Notes under the pieces: model-generated | Databases searched by the model: none | Seen by the model: only the letters and a program-made list of their open reading frames with translations | What the model was told of the DNA's origin: nothing | In this document: piece after piece, positions 53,233 to 63,361 of the stretch | How the letters are laid out: each line of letters opens with the position of its first letter | Position numbering within the stretch: position 1 is the first letter of the stretch | Assembly: GCF_001611675.1 (NCBI RefSeq) | Contig: NZ_CP014766.1 | Location: 3,472,001 to 3,536,000 of the forward strand | Reading direction: 5' to 3' | Source: Pontibacter akesuensis | GTDB taxonomy: Bacteria; Bacteroidota; Bacteroidia; Cytophagales; Hymenobacteraceae | Length of the DNA stretch: 64,000 nt | Made by a program: the position numbers and the translations under genes

Positions 53233-54550
53233 AGAACAGGCGGCACAGGAGCGTGAGGTGCTGACAGACGAGGAGATGGCATCGCAGGTGCGCGAACTGC
53301 TGTACCGGAACATGATCAGCGGGCAGCGGGGAGGTTTCGATTACCACTACACCAAACCGTCGCCGGGCACTTACCCTTATCAGTATTTCTGGGACACCTG
53401 CTTCCATGTGTTTATACTTCTGGCAATGGACGAGGTGGACATGGCCAAAAAGCACATGCGCAGCCTCTTTCAGATGCAGCGGCCCGATGGCTTTGTGGGG
53501 CACATGAGTTACTGGAAGCGCCTGTGGCCCGCCCGCATCACCGATATTTTTCAGCTCCGGCCTAAAGATGCGCTGCGGGTGTACAAACCGCACATGTCAG
53601 CACTCGTGCAGCCGCCTCTCGCTGCGGAGGCCGTGCTGCGCATTTACCGGCATACACCGGATCAGCAGTTCCTAAACGAGATGCTGCCCAGGCTAACATC
53701 CTACTACAACTGGCTGCAGCGCAACCGCGATTTTGAAGGGGAGGGGCTGCTTTCCATCATCTCGCCCTACGAATCGGGCCTGGACTGGAAAGCAAGCTTT
53801 GACCCTGTGCTACAGTATGACAAAGGGCAGGCGGGGCCGCTGCTGTTCTGGAAGGTGCTGCAGGTAGATGCCCACAACTTCATCCACAACTATCACCTGC
53901 CAGCCATTTACCGGAGCAACAGGTTTATTGTGAAGGACGCAGCCTTTAACACCATCTATGCGCAGAATCTGGAGGCACTGGCCCAATTGTGTTCCCTGGC
54001 TGGCGACCACGATGCTTGCCAATACTATCAAACACAGGCCAACAAAACGGGTAGGAGCATACTCAGGTACATGTATGATGAAGCCGATGCCGCTTTCTAC
54101 GACCTGGCCGGGCATAATTTCCAAAAGCTTAAAGTCAGGACGGGCACTATCTTCTTTCCGGTGGTGCTGCGCCAGGTGCCCGAGGAGGTGTGCAAGCGCG
54201 TGCTGCACCGGCACCTGCAGCAGAAGGATGGCTTCCATGTTCCTTATCCCATCCCGTCGCTGGCCGTAAATGAGCCTGCTTTTAACCCTGATGCCTCGCT
54301 CTACATCTGGCGCGGCCCCACGTGGGTGATGTTCAACTGGTTTATGCACGGGCACCTGCTCGAGGCGGGCTACAGGCAGGAGGCGCAGGACTTGCTGCTA
54401 AGTATAAAGCGGCTTATTGCCAAAAGCGGCTTCCGTGAGTATTACAACCCTTTCACCGGCGAGGGGCACGGGGCTGAGGAGTTCACCTGGTCCGGGTTGG
54501 TGCTGGACATGATCCGGAGACAGCAGGTGGAGGAGGAGAACAGGAGCTAA
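53216..54550 (+). CDS. MGH1-like (GH63-type) glycoside hydrolase
   Basis: A 444-residue cytosolic (alpha/alpha)6-barrel protein from the ATG at 53216; the frame upstream to 53144 lies inside the preceding gene. Features: YPYQYFWDTCFHVFILLAM, GFVGHMSYWKRLW, YESGLDWKASFDP and LYIWRGPTWVMFNWFMHGHL, the pattern of mannosylglycerate hydrolase/GH63-like enzymes, and a late GHGAEEFTWSGLV. It could hydrolyse mannosylglycerate, glucosylglycerate or another small alpha-glycoside, or trehalose. Overlap with the SPW/VKOR-like gene implies one transcript. Confidence 0.82.
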   Translation: MNTSNKEQAAQEREVLTDEEMASQVRELLYRNMISGQRGGFDYHYTKPSPGTYPYQYFWDTCFHVFILLAMDEVDMAKKHMRSLFQMQRPDGFVGHMSYWKRLWPARITDIFQLRPKDALRVYKPHMSALVQPPLAAEAVLRIYRHTPDQQFLNEMLPRLTSYYNWLQRNRDFEGEGLLSIISPYESGLDWKASFDPVLQYDKGQAGPLLFWKVLQVDAHNFIHNYHLPAIYRSNRFIVKDAAFNTIYAQNLEALAQLCSLAGDHDACQYYQTQANKTGRSILRYMYDEADAAFYDLAGHNFQKLKVRTGTIFFPVVLRQVPEEVCKRVLHRHLQQKDGFHVPYPIPSLAVNEPAFNPDASLYIWRGPTWVMFNWFMHGHLLEAGYRQEAQDLLLSIKRLIAKSGFREYYNPFTGEGHGAEEFTWSGLVLDMIRRQQVEEENRS

Positions 54551-54651
54551 AGCTGTCACAATGCTGTAGGAGAAGGCAGATATCCTTATTGGGACGTAAC
54601 GCGTTTATAGAACACTAAGCACCTTTGTTTAACCACTAACTATGAAAGCCT

Positions 54652-55596
54652 ATGTTCTACCACGTAAAAGAACTACAGTTTAACGCGCGCGTCTCTAAGC
54701 CTGACCCGGCCTTTGCCAGTATGCTACTGGAGCAGTTCGGAGGAGCAAACGGGGAGTTGACGGCAGCCATGAACTATTTCGTGCAGTCTTTCGCCATGCG
54801 GCAACCGTTCCCCGACAAGTATGACATGCTGATGGACATCGCCACAGAAGAGTTCAGCCACCTCGAGATAGTGGGCGCCACCATACAGATGCTGCTGGGG
54901 CCTATAAACGGCGAGCTCAAGAACGCTGCTGAGGAATCCGAGATCATGCAGCTGCTCGACGGCAAGGCCAAGAAAGAAGAGTTTATTCACAATGCTTTTA
55001 TGAATCCGCAGTTCTTCGCCTTAAGCGGCGGCGGACCAACGTTAAGCAACAGCCAGGGAGTGCCGTGGACGGCAGCCTACATCCATGCAAACGGAGACCC
55101 TACCGTGGATCTGCGCTCGGACATGGCGGCAGAGTCCAGGGCGAAGATTGTGTACGAGTACCTGATGCAGTTCACCGACGACCCGTACGTAAAGGAAACG
55201 CTCCGCTTCCTGATGACGCGCGAGGTGGCGCACTACCAGATGTTTGAGGCAGCGCTCGAAACCATCCAGCCAAACTTCCCGCCAGGGGTGTTGCAGGGCG
55301 ACCCACGCTACAGCAACAGCTACTTCAACCTGTCGAGCGGCGCCGATGCCCGGGGACCATGGAACGAGGGCCAGACGCCGCACCTGGGCGAGACCTGGAA
55401 GTATGTGGAGGAGCCTTTCTCGCATGTGGTGGAGTCGTACGGCATGACCGAGAACCACCCGCCATCGGATACGCCACGAACCATGAAAAGCGTGGACATG
55501 GCCAATGAAGCCTTGAGCAAAGAACGCAGCGCGATGGTGAAGGCAGCCGTACCAACAGGAGAGAACCAGTGGTGCGAATACCCGAACAACTGCTAG
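54652..55596 (+). CDS. Manganese catalase
   Basis: A 314-residue non-haem catalase with the dimanganese ligands in GANGELTAAMNYF (Glu), ATEEFSHLEIVG (Glu, His), AAESRAKIVYEY (Glu) and TREVAHYQMFEAAL (His). It disproportionates hydrogen peroxide. The C-terminal part has the usual GPWNEGQ and a Glu/Asn-rich end. It starts 101 bases after the glycosidase gene. A separate ATG ten bases upstream (54642) opens a 13-codon frame that overlaps the start. Confidence 0.95.
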   Translation: MFYHVKELQFNARVSKPDPAFASMLLEQFGGANGELTAAMNYFVQSFAMRQPFPDKYDMLMDIATEEFSHLEIVGATIQMLLGPINGELKNAAEESEIMQLLDGKAKKEEFIHNAFMNPQFFALSGGGPTLSNSQGVPWTAAYIHANGDPTVDLRSDMAAESRAKIVYEYLMQFTDDPYVKETLRFLMTREVAHYQMFEAALETIQPNFPPGVLQGDPRYSNSYFNLSSGADARGPWNEGQTPHLGETWKYVEEPFSHVVESYGMTENHPPSDTPRTMKSVDMANEALSKERSAMVKAAVPTGENQWCEYPNNC

Positions 55597-55622
55597 TTGA
55601 TAGGGATTGAATCAAAGATAGA

Positions 55623-56414
55623 ATGACAGAAACTGAAAAAAAGCAAAGAATAAAACAGGAGGGGTCGGTGCAGATAGAGGTCTACACCGACCCTCTTTGC
55701 TGCTGGAGCTGGGCCTTTGAGCCGCAGTGGCGCAAGCTACGCTACGCGTTTAGCGGCAAGATAAAATGGCGCTACCGCATGGGTGGCCTCATACCCAGCT
55801 GGGACAGCTTCAGCGACCCGATGAACTCCATCAGCAGACCCCTGCAAATGGGGCCGCTCTGGCTGGAGGCAAAGCACAGGTCCGGCATGCCCATACACGA
55901 CCGGGTGTGGTTTGAGAATCCGCCCAAATCTTCCATCCCGGCTTGCCTGGCGGTAAAGACAGCGGAACTGCAGTCGCCGGTGGCGGCGGAGCAATATTTG
56001 CGGGCCGTAAGGGAAGCTGTGATGCTGCAGGGGCGCGATATCTCAGAGCGCAAGGTGTTGCTGGAAGTTGCCAGTGAACTTGCCAGGCGCAAGCCGGCGG
56101 TGCTGGATTTCAGCCGCTTTGAACAAGAACTGGGGAGAGAGGCATCTAAAAAAGCCCTGGAGGAAGATTTGCAGAAAACACGCCTGCATGGTATTACACG
56201 CTTCCCGACGCTTACCATACATAAACCGGGCGCGGCTGGGGTGATGATCGTGGGGTACAGGCCCTACGAGGCGCTGCTGGAGGCGCTGAAGCAGGTTGCC
56301 CCTGAACTAACACCCACACAGCATGCCGAAGACGAGGAAAAGTACAGCGCGTATTGGGGAGAGGGTATTACGGAACGTGAAGTAGCAGAGGCATTGCAGA
56401 CCAGCGTGTTATAA
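55623..56414 (+). CDS. DsbA-family thioredoxin-fold protein
   Basis: A 263-residue protein of the DsbA/FrnE class: QIEVYTDPLCCWSWAFEPQW at the N-terminus of a thioredoxin fold with an inserted helical domain, and the cis-Pro loop GITRFPTLTIHKPG. The usual CxxC is replaced by CCWS, as in several DsbA-like proteins related to SpxH/YjbH. It begins 26 bases after the Mn-catalase stop, so probably the same transcript and an oxidative-stress link. No signal peptide, so likely cytosolic. Confidence 0.83.
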   Translation: MTETEKKQRIKQEGSVQIEVYTDPLCCWSWAFEPQWRKLRYAFSGKIKWRYRMGGLIPSWDSFSDPMNSISRPLQMGPLWLEAKHRSGMPIHDRVWFENPPKSSIPACLAVKTAELQSPVAAEQYLRAVREAVMLQGRDISERKVLLEVASELARRKPAVLDFSRFEQELGREASKKALEEDLQKTRLHGITRFPTLTIHKPGAAGVMIVGYRPYEALLEALKQVAPELTPTQHAEDEEKYSAYWGEGITEREVAEALQTSVL

Positions 56415-56509
56415 AGGAACCTATAATCTCATTGATATGATGCTTGCCTACCACTAAGCACATTTGTCGCTGCTAGCTTTCCTGTTGCTTACCAGCCTTT
56501 AGCATACTG

Positions 56510-57526
56510 TTATTTTGGTTGGTACACATCCTTCCACGACCATCCGTCCATCTCCAGGATGGCCGTCATCACCTTACGCCGCTGCTGCAGATCAACTTTA
56601 AAGGTATGCCGTACCGCATCCTTGTCAAGGAGGGGTATGCCTTTTTCCTCCAGTAGTTGCAGGTCCGGTACCGGGGCGCTTTCCTTTGGGGAGGGGTTCT
56701 TCAGGAAGCTTCCTTTCACCGTATCCAGGTAAGCGTCCAGTGCCGTTCCCAGCATGTTCATCATCAGCTGGTTTCCCACAGCTTCTTTCGGCACCGCGTT
56801 GGCCAGCAGCTGGTAAGCCTCATGCAGCAGGGCAATGGAAGGGGCGATGGAGCGGTCCGGCTGGTTATTGTGGAAGTAGTGAATGACGGGGTAAGAGTGG
56901 TGGTGCAGGGTGTGGTGCATCAGCAGCTGGCACAGGTCGGAGGCGTTGTCAAATAAAGCTGAAAAGTCTTGGCCGTTCCAGCTGTTAATTAGTATCTGCT
57001 GCGGCGTTTTGCCCATGCCGTTGATGTAAAGGCTAAGCTTGCTCTGCAGGCTAACGGCCGAGAGCACGGGCACAAAGTAGGTGATGGAGGTGGTGATGAA
57101 CACCAGCCCTGCAAATGCTGCCACATCTGTAACTATACGCCAGATAATGCCTGGTGCAATGAAATCGCCCACACCCAGGGTGGAGAGCGTAAAGCCAGCG
57201 TAGTAGAGCTTCTCGAGGGCACTGGCGCTAGCCATGGTCTTGCTATTCACGATGGAGCCTTCCTCGTAGAGCAGGACCAGGAACAGGCCACCCCAAAGTG
57301 CCACAATCCAGGTAAACAGGATAGACACAAGGATTGCAGGCCCTGCATACCGAAGCAGGTTTGACCTGCCGTTCTTCCCGGAAGTCAGGAAGAAAGCCTT
57401 CCAGACTCCGCGGGTGACTTGATTTGTGATCATGCCACCGCCATTAGAGGAGAGCGCCGTCTTAACGATGTCCAGTATCGTGAAGACAAAAAGCGTTACT
57501 CCAAGGCATAAGTATAAAATGTTCAT
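56510..57526 (-). CDS. Two-TM potassium channel family protein with large cytosolic domain
   Basis: A 338-residue membrane protein from the ATG at 57526 (the frame to 57598 has no support). Four hydrophobic stretches precede ~120; the selectivity filter reads FTLSTLGVGDF, the K+ channel TxGxGD pattern. A ~190-residue helical C-terminal region (ILINSWNGQDFSALFDNASD onward) has no recognised RCK domain. Convergent with the DsbA-like gene. Confidence 0.8.
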   Translation of the reverse strand: MNILYLCLGVTLFVFTILDIVKTALSSNGGGMITNQVTRGVWKAFFLTSGKNGRSNLLRYAGPAILVSILFTWIVALWGGLFLVLLYEEGSIVNSKTMASASALEKLYYAGFTLSTLGVGDFIAPGIIWRIVTDVAAFAGLVFITTSITYFVPVLSAVSLQSKLSLYINGMGKTPQQILINSWNGQDFSALFDNASDLCQLLMHHTLHHHSYPVIHYFHNNQPDRSIAPSIALLHEAYQLLANAVPKEAVGNQLMMNMLGTALDAYLDTVKGSFLKNPSPKESAPVPDLQLLEEKGIPLLDKDAVRHTFKVDLQQRRKVMTAILEMDGWSWKDVYQPK

Positions 57527-57745
57527 AGGATGCAGGTGGCGGCATGGGTTGTTTCCACTAAACGAATAGCCTGGCGCTGTAGTTATAATTGTGTTCAAAG
57601 GAGCAGCAAGCAGGAAAGCTAATAGGACGCTATCGCATCAGAAAAAGAAATTATGTAACGATTATCTAAAATTGTATAAAACACAAGGCGCTTGTTTGGG
57701 TATAATAAAGGCACATAAACATTAAACGATTTAAACCTATAAACT

Positions 57746-58066
57746 ATGAACAAGGACTTGATTAGAACATTGGCCGAGTGTGCCGCCGCCTGTAACAACT
57801 GCGCCATCTCCTGTCTTGGAGAGGAAAATGTTAAAATGATGGTTACCTGTATCCGGCTGGATCTGGACTGCGCCGCCATCTGCAAGGAGGCCATTGATTA
57901 CGTGTCTCGCGACTCGCGCTACGCTGGGGAGATTCTGCAGCAGTGCGCCAGAATATGCAGGGACTGCGGTCAGGAGTGTCAGAAGCATGAGGCGCAGCAT
58001 TGCAAAGATTGCGCCGAGGCCTGCTTCGAATGCGCCGAGGCTTGTGAGCAGTATCAATCCGCCTAG
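57746..58066 (+). CDS. Four-helix bundle copper-binding protein (DUF326/Csp-like)
   Basis: A 106-residue Cys-rich cytosolic protein: CAAACNNCAISC, CIRLDLDCAAIC, CARICRDCGQEC, CKDCAEACFECAEAC. Cysteines line up along helices as in copper storage proteins that bind many Cu(I) ions. No signal peptide. A terminator-like hairpin follows. Together with the DUF3347 lipoprotein and efflux adaptor at the right end, it points to copper handling. Confidence 0.88.
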   Translation: MNKDLIRTLAECAAACNNCAISCLGEENVKMMVTCIRLDLDCAAICKEAIDYVSRDSRYAGEILQQCARICRDCGQECQKHEAQHCKDCAEACFECAEACEQYQSA

Positions 58067-58082
58067 ACAGAATTTCTATACC

Positions 58083-58125
58083 AACAACAGAGGTGCCTGT
58101 GCTATACGCAGGCACCTCTGTTGTT
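58083..58125 (+). terminator. Hairpin after the copper-binding gene; same hairpin recurs at 59495
   Basis: 17-bp perfect stem AACAACAGAGGTGCCTG with loop TGCTATACG. It acts as a likely terminator though the T-run is short. The core AGAGGTGCCTG...CAGGCACCTCT is repeated 1.4 kb downstream. Confidence 0.65.
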
Positions 58126-58527
58126 ATGTGCTTTAAAGCTGCCAGGAACGCCTCCATGCTAAAAAGCGAACACATACAGTTTGCCCCGCGCGCGCAGGCA
58201 GGCAGATTGCAACATTAAAATACCTTCCACTGCTTCTTATTCTCATGAAATAGTGTACAAGTAGCCTGACTTATGTTGCAAGGCAGGGGCAGCCTCTGCT
58301 CATAAGCCGCAGGGTCTCTACCAGAAAAAGGCGTGCCTGCCTCAAGACTACAGAGGTAGGAGTGGCGAAACCGGTTACGTTGTTTCAATACTTCAGCTAT
58401 CCGGCTAAAGCAGTTATGCTGAAAAGCAGCGCCTCTTTGCAGTATAAACTGCAAGCACTTTTATTACTACCGGTTTCGCTGTTACTTCGCTGCTTCAAAT
58501 TTTTAATTATCCTATAGTCAATTTTAC
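58126..58527. other. Intergenic region before the DUF2911 gene
   Basis: About 400 bases with no supportable gene; short minus frames have no features. Confidence 0.45.
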
Positions 58528-59160
58528 ATGCTGACAAAAATAAGCAACTACCTTTTCGCCTTTGCCCTTGGCAGTTCACTCGCTGCCTGCAACCAACAGG
58601 CAGAGGAGCAGAAAGCCCCTAAACAGGAACAACACCACACCGGTGCACATGAGGCAAAGCCGTCTGAAGGCGCGTTGACAATCCAGGCTCAGTCAGAGCC
58701 TGATACCCTGAAAGGTAGCCTCAAAGCCGAGGCGCACGGAAAAGTAGGCCCAGCGCATTTAACTGTAGCGTATCATTCACCTGCAGTACGCGGCAGAATG
58801 ATATGGGGAGGGCTGGTGGCGCATGATCAGGTGTGGGTAACAGGGGCGCACTCAGCAACCCGCCTGCAAACAGACCACCCGATTATGATCGGTGGACAGG
58901 AAATACCAGCCGGTAAGTATGCCTTGTTTACTATTCCCGGCGAACAGGAATGGACGGTGATCATTAACAAAAACTGGAACCAGCACTTGGCAGACGATTA
59001 TTCTGAAGCAGAGGACGTAGTGCGCCTAACTGTAAAGCCTGAAGCAAACGAACAACATCAGGAGCGGCTACGGTATGAAATCCTGTCTCAAGGCGAAGGT
59101 AAAGGTGCTGTTGTCATGAGCTGGGACAAGTTAAAGCTGGTACTTCCGGTGGGTGTTTAG
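58528..59160 (+). CDS. DUF2911 lipoprotein
   Basis: A 210-residue protein with signal and lipobox LAAC (Cys21), a charged linker, then a DUF2911 domain: VAYHSPAVRGRMIWGGLV, WVTGAHSATRLQTDHPIMIGG, IPAGKYALFTIPG and TVIINKNWNQHLADDY. The family is common in Bacteroidota and its role is unknown; the domain is usually periplasmic or surface-attached. Stand-alone gene. Confidence 0.88.
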   Translation: MLTKISNYLFAFALGSSLAACNQQAEEQKAPKQEQHHTGAHEAKPSEGALTIQAQSEPDTLKGSLKAEAHGKVGPAHLTVAYHSPAVRGRMIWGGLVAHDQVWVTGAHSATRLQTDHPIMIGGQEIPAGKYALFTIPGEQEWTVIINKNWNQHLADDYSEAEDVVRLTVKPEANEQHQERLRYEILSQGEGKGAVVMSWDKLKLVLPVGV

Positions 59161-59275
59161 CTAAGGCCCTTAAGCACCTGCCTCTGTATGGGGAGGGGCC
59201 TTGCTGGTTAATTTTCAATTAAGAGGACAGGGGAAAACCACAGAAAGAGGGGTAATAATAGGAGTTATGCATTCT

Positions 59276-59304
59276 CACAATAGGGGTAGTGCTGCCCTAT
59301 TGTG
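59276..59304. other. Hairpin of unknown role
   Basis: 10-bp perfect stem with nine-base loop GTAGTGCTG, followed on the plus strand by six A. On the minus strand it would be preceded by a T-run, so it is not a canonical terminator in either direction. Confidence 0.4.
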
Positions 59305-59494
59305 AAAAAAGGGTACATAAGATCGCTGGGGTATTGGAGCCCACCAGCCAAATAATTGGACATACTACCTAGGTGTTACACCAGAAGCTTGATATATAAA
59401 TTTGTAGTTAGCTCCATGGCTATAGTCAGGCTGGCATTCCTCAGATTTACTTTGAAAGGTATTCATCAGCAACAGCCCAGGTCTATGTGTGCTT

Positions 59495-59535
59495 AAAGCA
59501 GAGGTGCCTGTGCTGTTCGCAGGCACCTCTGCTTT
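59495..59535. repeat. Second copy of the AGAGGTGCCTG hairpin
   Basis: 16-bp stem AAAGCAGAGGTGCCTG with loop TGCTGTTCG. Core and loop are nearly identical to 58083-58125, while the outer stem bases changed on both sides in a compensated way (AACAACAG to AAAGCAG). Confidence 0.6.
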
Positions 59536-59782
59536 GTAGGCTCCTTTTATACCAGCTACTGGCGGCAACCGAAATTCGTAAAACTTATTCTGCAAACTGT
59601 CAGGTGGCTTATCCTACTGCTCATGGCTTTAACAGCCAAAGTTCATGTGCCAAGTAGTTCATTGTAAAAATTCTTGACTAAGGTTTAAGAGCAAAATACT
59701 CAAAATCAACTTAATACATTCTGCTGCGTTAATATTATAAGTTAAACTATTTTGCTTTGCACCAAACTAATTACACAAAACT

Positions 59783-60007
59783 ATGGAAGAGTCACTATTA
59801 GGTTTAGGAATCGTGGGAATAGTAATTGCCCTCATTATCTTTATTGTTTACATCTGGAGTATATTCTGGTCTTACAAAGACGCTGAAAGACGTGGAAAGC
59901 CGGGTTGGCTGGTGGCAATCGTTGTGGCTTTCCTGGCCTGGCCAATCGGATTGATTCTTTGGCTGGTTGTACGCCCCAGCGACAGTAGCTACTCCCGTCC
60001 TCATTAA
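59783..60007 (+). CDS. Small membrane protein, function unknown
   Basis: A 74-residue protein with two hydrophobic segments (~6-30 and ~43-64) separated by the charged turn SYKDAERRGKPGWLV. The WPIGLILWLVVRP end resembles the phospholipase-D-nuclease N-terminal-like small membrane proteins. It has its own terminator, which supports it as a gene. Confidence 0.65.
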   Translation: MEESLLGLGIVGIVIALIIFIVYIWSIFWSYKDAERRGKPGWLVAIVVAFLAWPIGLILWLVVRPSDSSYSRPH

Positions 60008-60368
60008 GGAAAGTATACTATAACATCAAAGTAGAAAGGGCAGCGGTTTCTCCGCTGCCCTTTCTACTGATCTACAGCCTGTCGTAAAGCCGCTGCTGGT
60101 TTCTTCATCCCGTGTCAGCCACTTGCCTTTCGGTTAAGGGTGCCCTGCCCGCTAGTTTGCCTGCACAGTTGCTGAACAGATGCCAAGAAATGCCGCATCG
60201 GCTGCCGGGAAAAAGCAGGAGTTGCATAAGCATTCTGCAGGGAGTTAACTATTTGGCTTAAGTTAAAGTATACGCTTGTACTAGCTGGAACAGCAACCCG
60301 AGAGCATCATGTGGAAAAGCAACATATGCCCGCTCCAGCAAAACAACTTTACATAAGATTAAAAACCT
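60008..60368. other. Intergenic region before glgX
   Basis: Contains the terminator at 60031-60065 and an AAGTATA motif near 60265; otherwise nothing recognised. Promoter of glgX not resolved. Confidence 0.45.
60031..60065 (+). terminator. Terminator after the small membrane protein
   Basis: 15-bp perfect stem TAGAAAGGGCAGCGG with loop TTTCT; the descending arm ends CCCTTTCTA. Confidence 0.75.
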
Positions 60369-62528
<2,160 letters not shown>

Positions 62529-62536
62529 TAGAATTG

Positions 62537-62594
62537 CAAGTATAAAAGAGAAAGCCGGAGCATATATGTGCTCCGGCTTTCTCTTTTATACTTG
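62537..62594 (+). terminator. Terminator after glgX with AAGTATA inverted pair at the stem base
   Basis: A perfect 26-bp stem (62537-62562 with 62569-62594), loop TATATG. The base of the stem is CAAGTATA / TATACTTG. The GC-rich part GAAAGCCGGAGCA is followed by T-rich sequence on both strands, so it may stop transcription both ways. Confidence 0.88.
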
Positions 62595-62622
62595 ACATGT
62601 CGCAAGTTCAGAAAATGATCAA

Positions 62623-63255
62623 CTACTGCTTGTACACTTCTTCGGTTGAGCCGCACTTCAGCATTTTCTCCCCAAAGTATGGGTTTCGGATTTCCTCGTT
62701 TGAGCTAAGCCAGTAAGCTCCTTTATCGTTCAGGGCCATTGGGCAATGCTGGTAATAGAGCGTTTGGTCGGCCGCGTTAAATGCCTTGGCGAGTGAGAAC
62801 ACTGCCTCAGACAGATGCTCCAAATGCGCCCGCTGCCCTTCCAGGTCAGTTGCTGTGGCTATGGCCTCTGCCCCGCCGATAACATTAGCCGTTTTCTCTT
62901 CGGCATAGGCTTTTTCATCGGTGGTGAGGGTGGCTACCGGCATGGCTTTGGCGGTGCCGAGCACCTCGTTGGCGGCAGCTTTGGTGGCTGCTACATCAGA
63001 TGCTACCAGTGCATTTTTCAGGTCCAGGTATTGGTCTACCAGCTGGTCTATCTGTGTCTGCAGCGGCTGAGCCACCGAGTCGAATTTGGGCGTCTCTACT
63101 ACGGTGCCTGTTGCCATTGCCTCTGTTTCAGCGCCAGCGCCATGCATGTCCCCATGCTCCATGGTCGTTGCCTCTGTGTTCTCGGTGCTGCTCTCGGAGC
63201 AGGAGGCGAATGTAAATGTAGCCAGTAAGGCTGCGGCAAAGAATGTCTTTTTCAT
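62623..63255 (-). CDS. DUF3347 lipoprotein
   Basis: A 210-residue lipoprotein with lipobox TFASC (Cys19), a Glu/Thr/His-rich linker (MEHGDMHGAGAETEAM), then DUF3347: QIDQLVDQYLDLKNALV, HLEHLSEAVFSLAKAF, and YYQHCPMALNDKGAYWLS with KMLKCGSTEE. The family often occurs next to copper/silver RND efflux genes, as here, and its CPM/Cys motif is thought to bind metal. The efflux adaptor lies 106 bases upstream on the same strand. Confidence 0.86.
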   Translation of the reverse strand: MKKTFFAAALLATFTFASCSESSTENTEATTMEHGDMHGAGAETEAMATGTVVETPKFDSVAQPLQTQIDQLVDQYLDLKNALVASDVAATKAAANEVLGTAKAMPVATLTTDEKAYAEEKTANVIGGAEAIATATDLEGQRAHLEHLSEAVFSLAKAFNAADQTLYYQHCPMALNDKGAYWLSSNEEIRNPYFGEKMLKCGSTEEVYKQ

Positions 63256-63361
63256 GGTTGCTTTTTTTTAGTTTTATAAGGTTATGTTTAAAAATTCAGG
63301 TTAAAGTAATCTGCTTTAGGAAAAGCCTTATCTACATCGTTAATACTGTAGTTTCTTAAAA

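Larger units (their letters stand above)
59161..59782. other. Intergenic region with two hairpins, no gene
   Basis: A 620-base stretch. A hairpin CACAATAGGG / CCCTATTGTG at 59276-59304 is followed by AAAAAA; a second one at 59495-59535 repeats the 58083 hairpin. The minus frame at 59365-59595 has no recognisable features and is not called. Confidence 0.5.

Noticed and set aside
56425..56470. Short matches AATCTCATTGA (also near 598) and ACTAAGCAC-TTTG (also near 54614)
   Set aside because: Noticed as recurring short strings, but length and number are too small to separate from chance.
59365..59595. 76-codon minus ORF covering the repeated hairpin
   Set aside because: The hairpin alone explains the sequence; the protein has no features.
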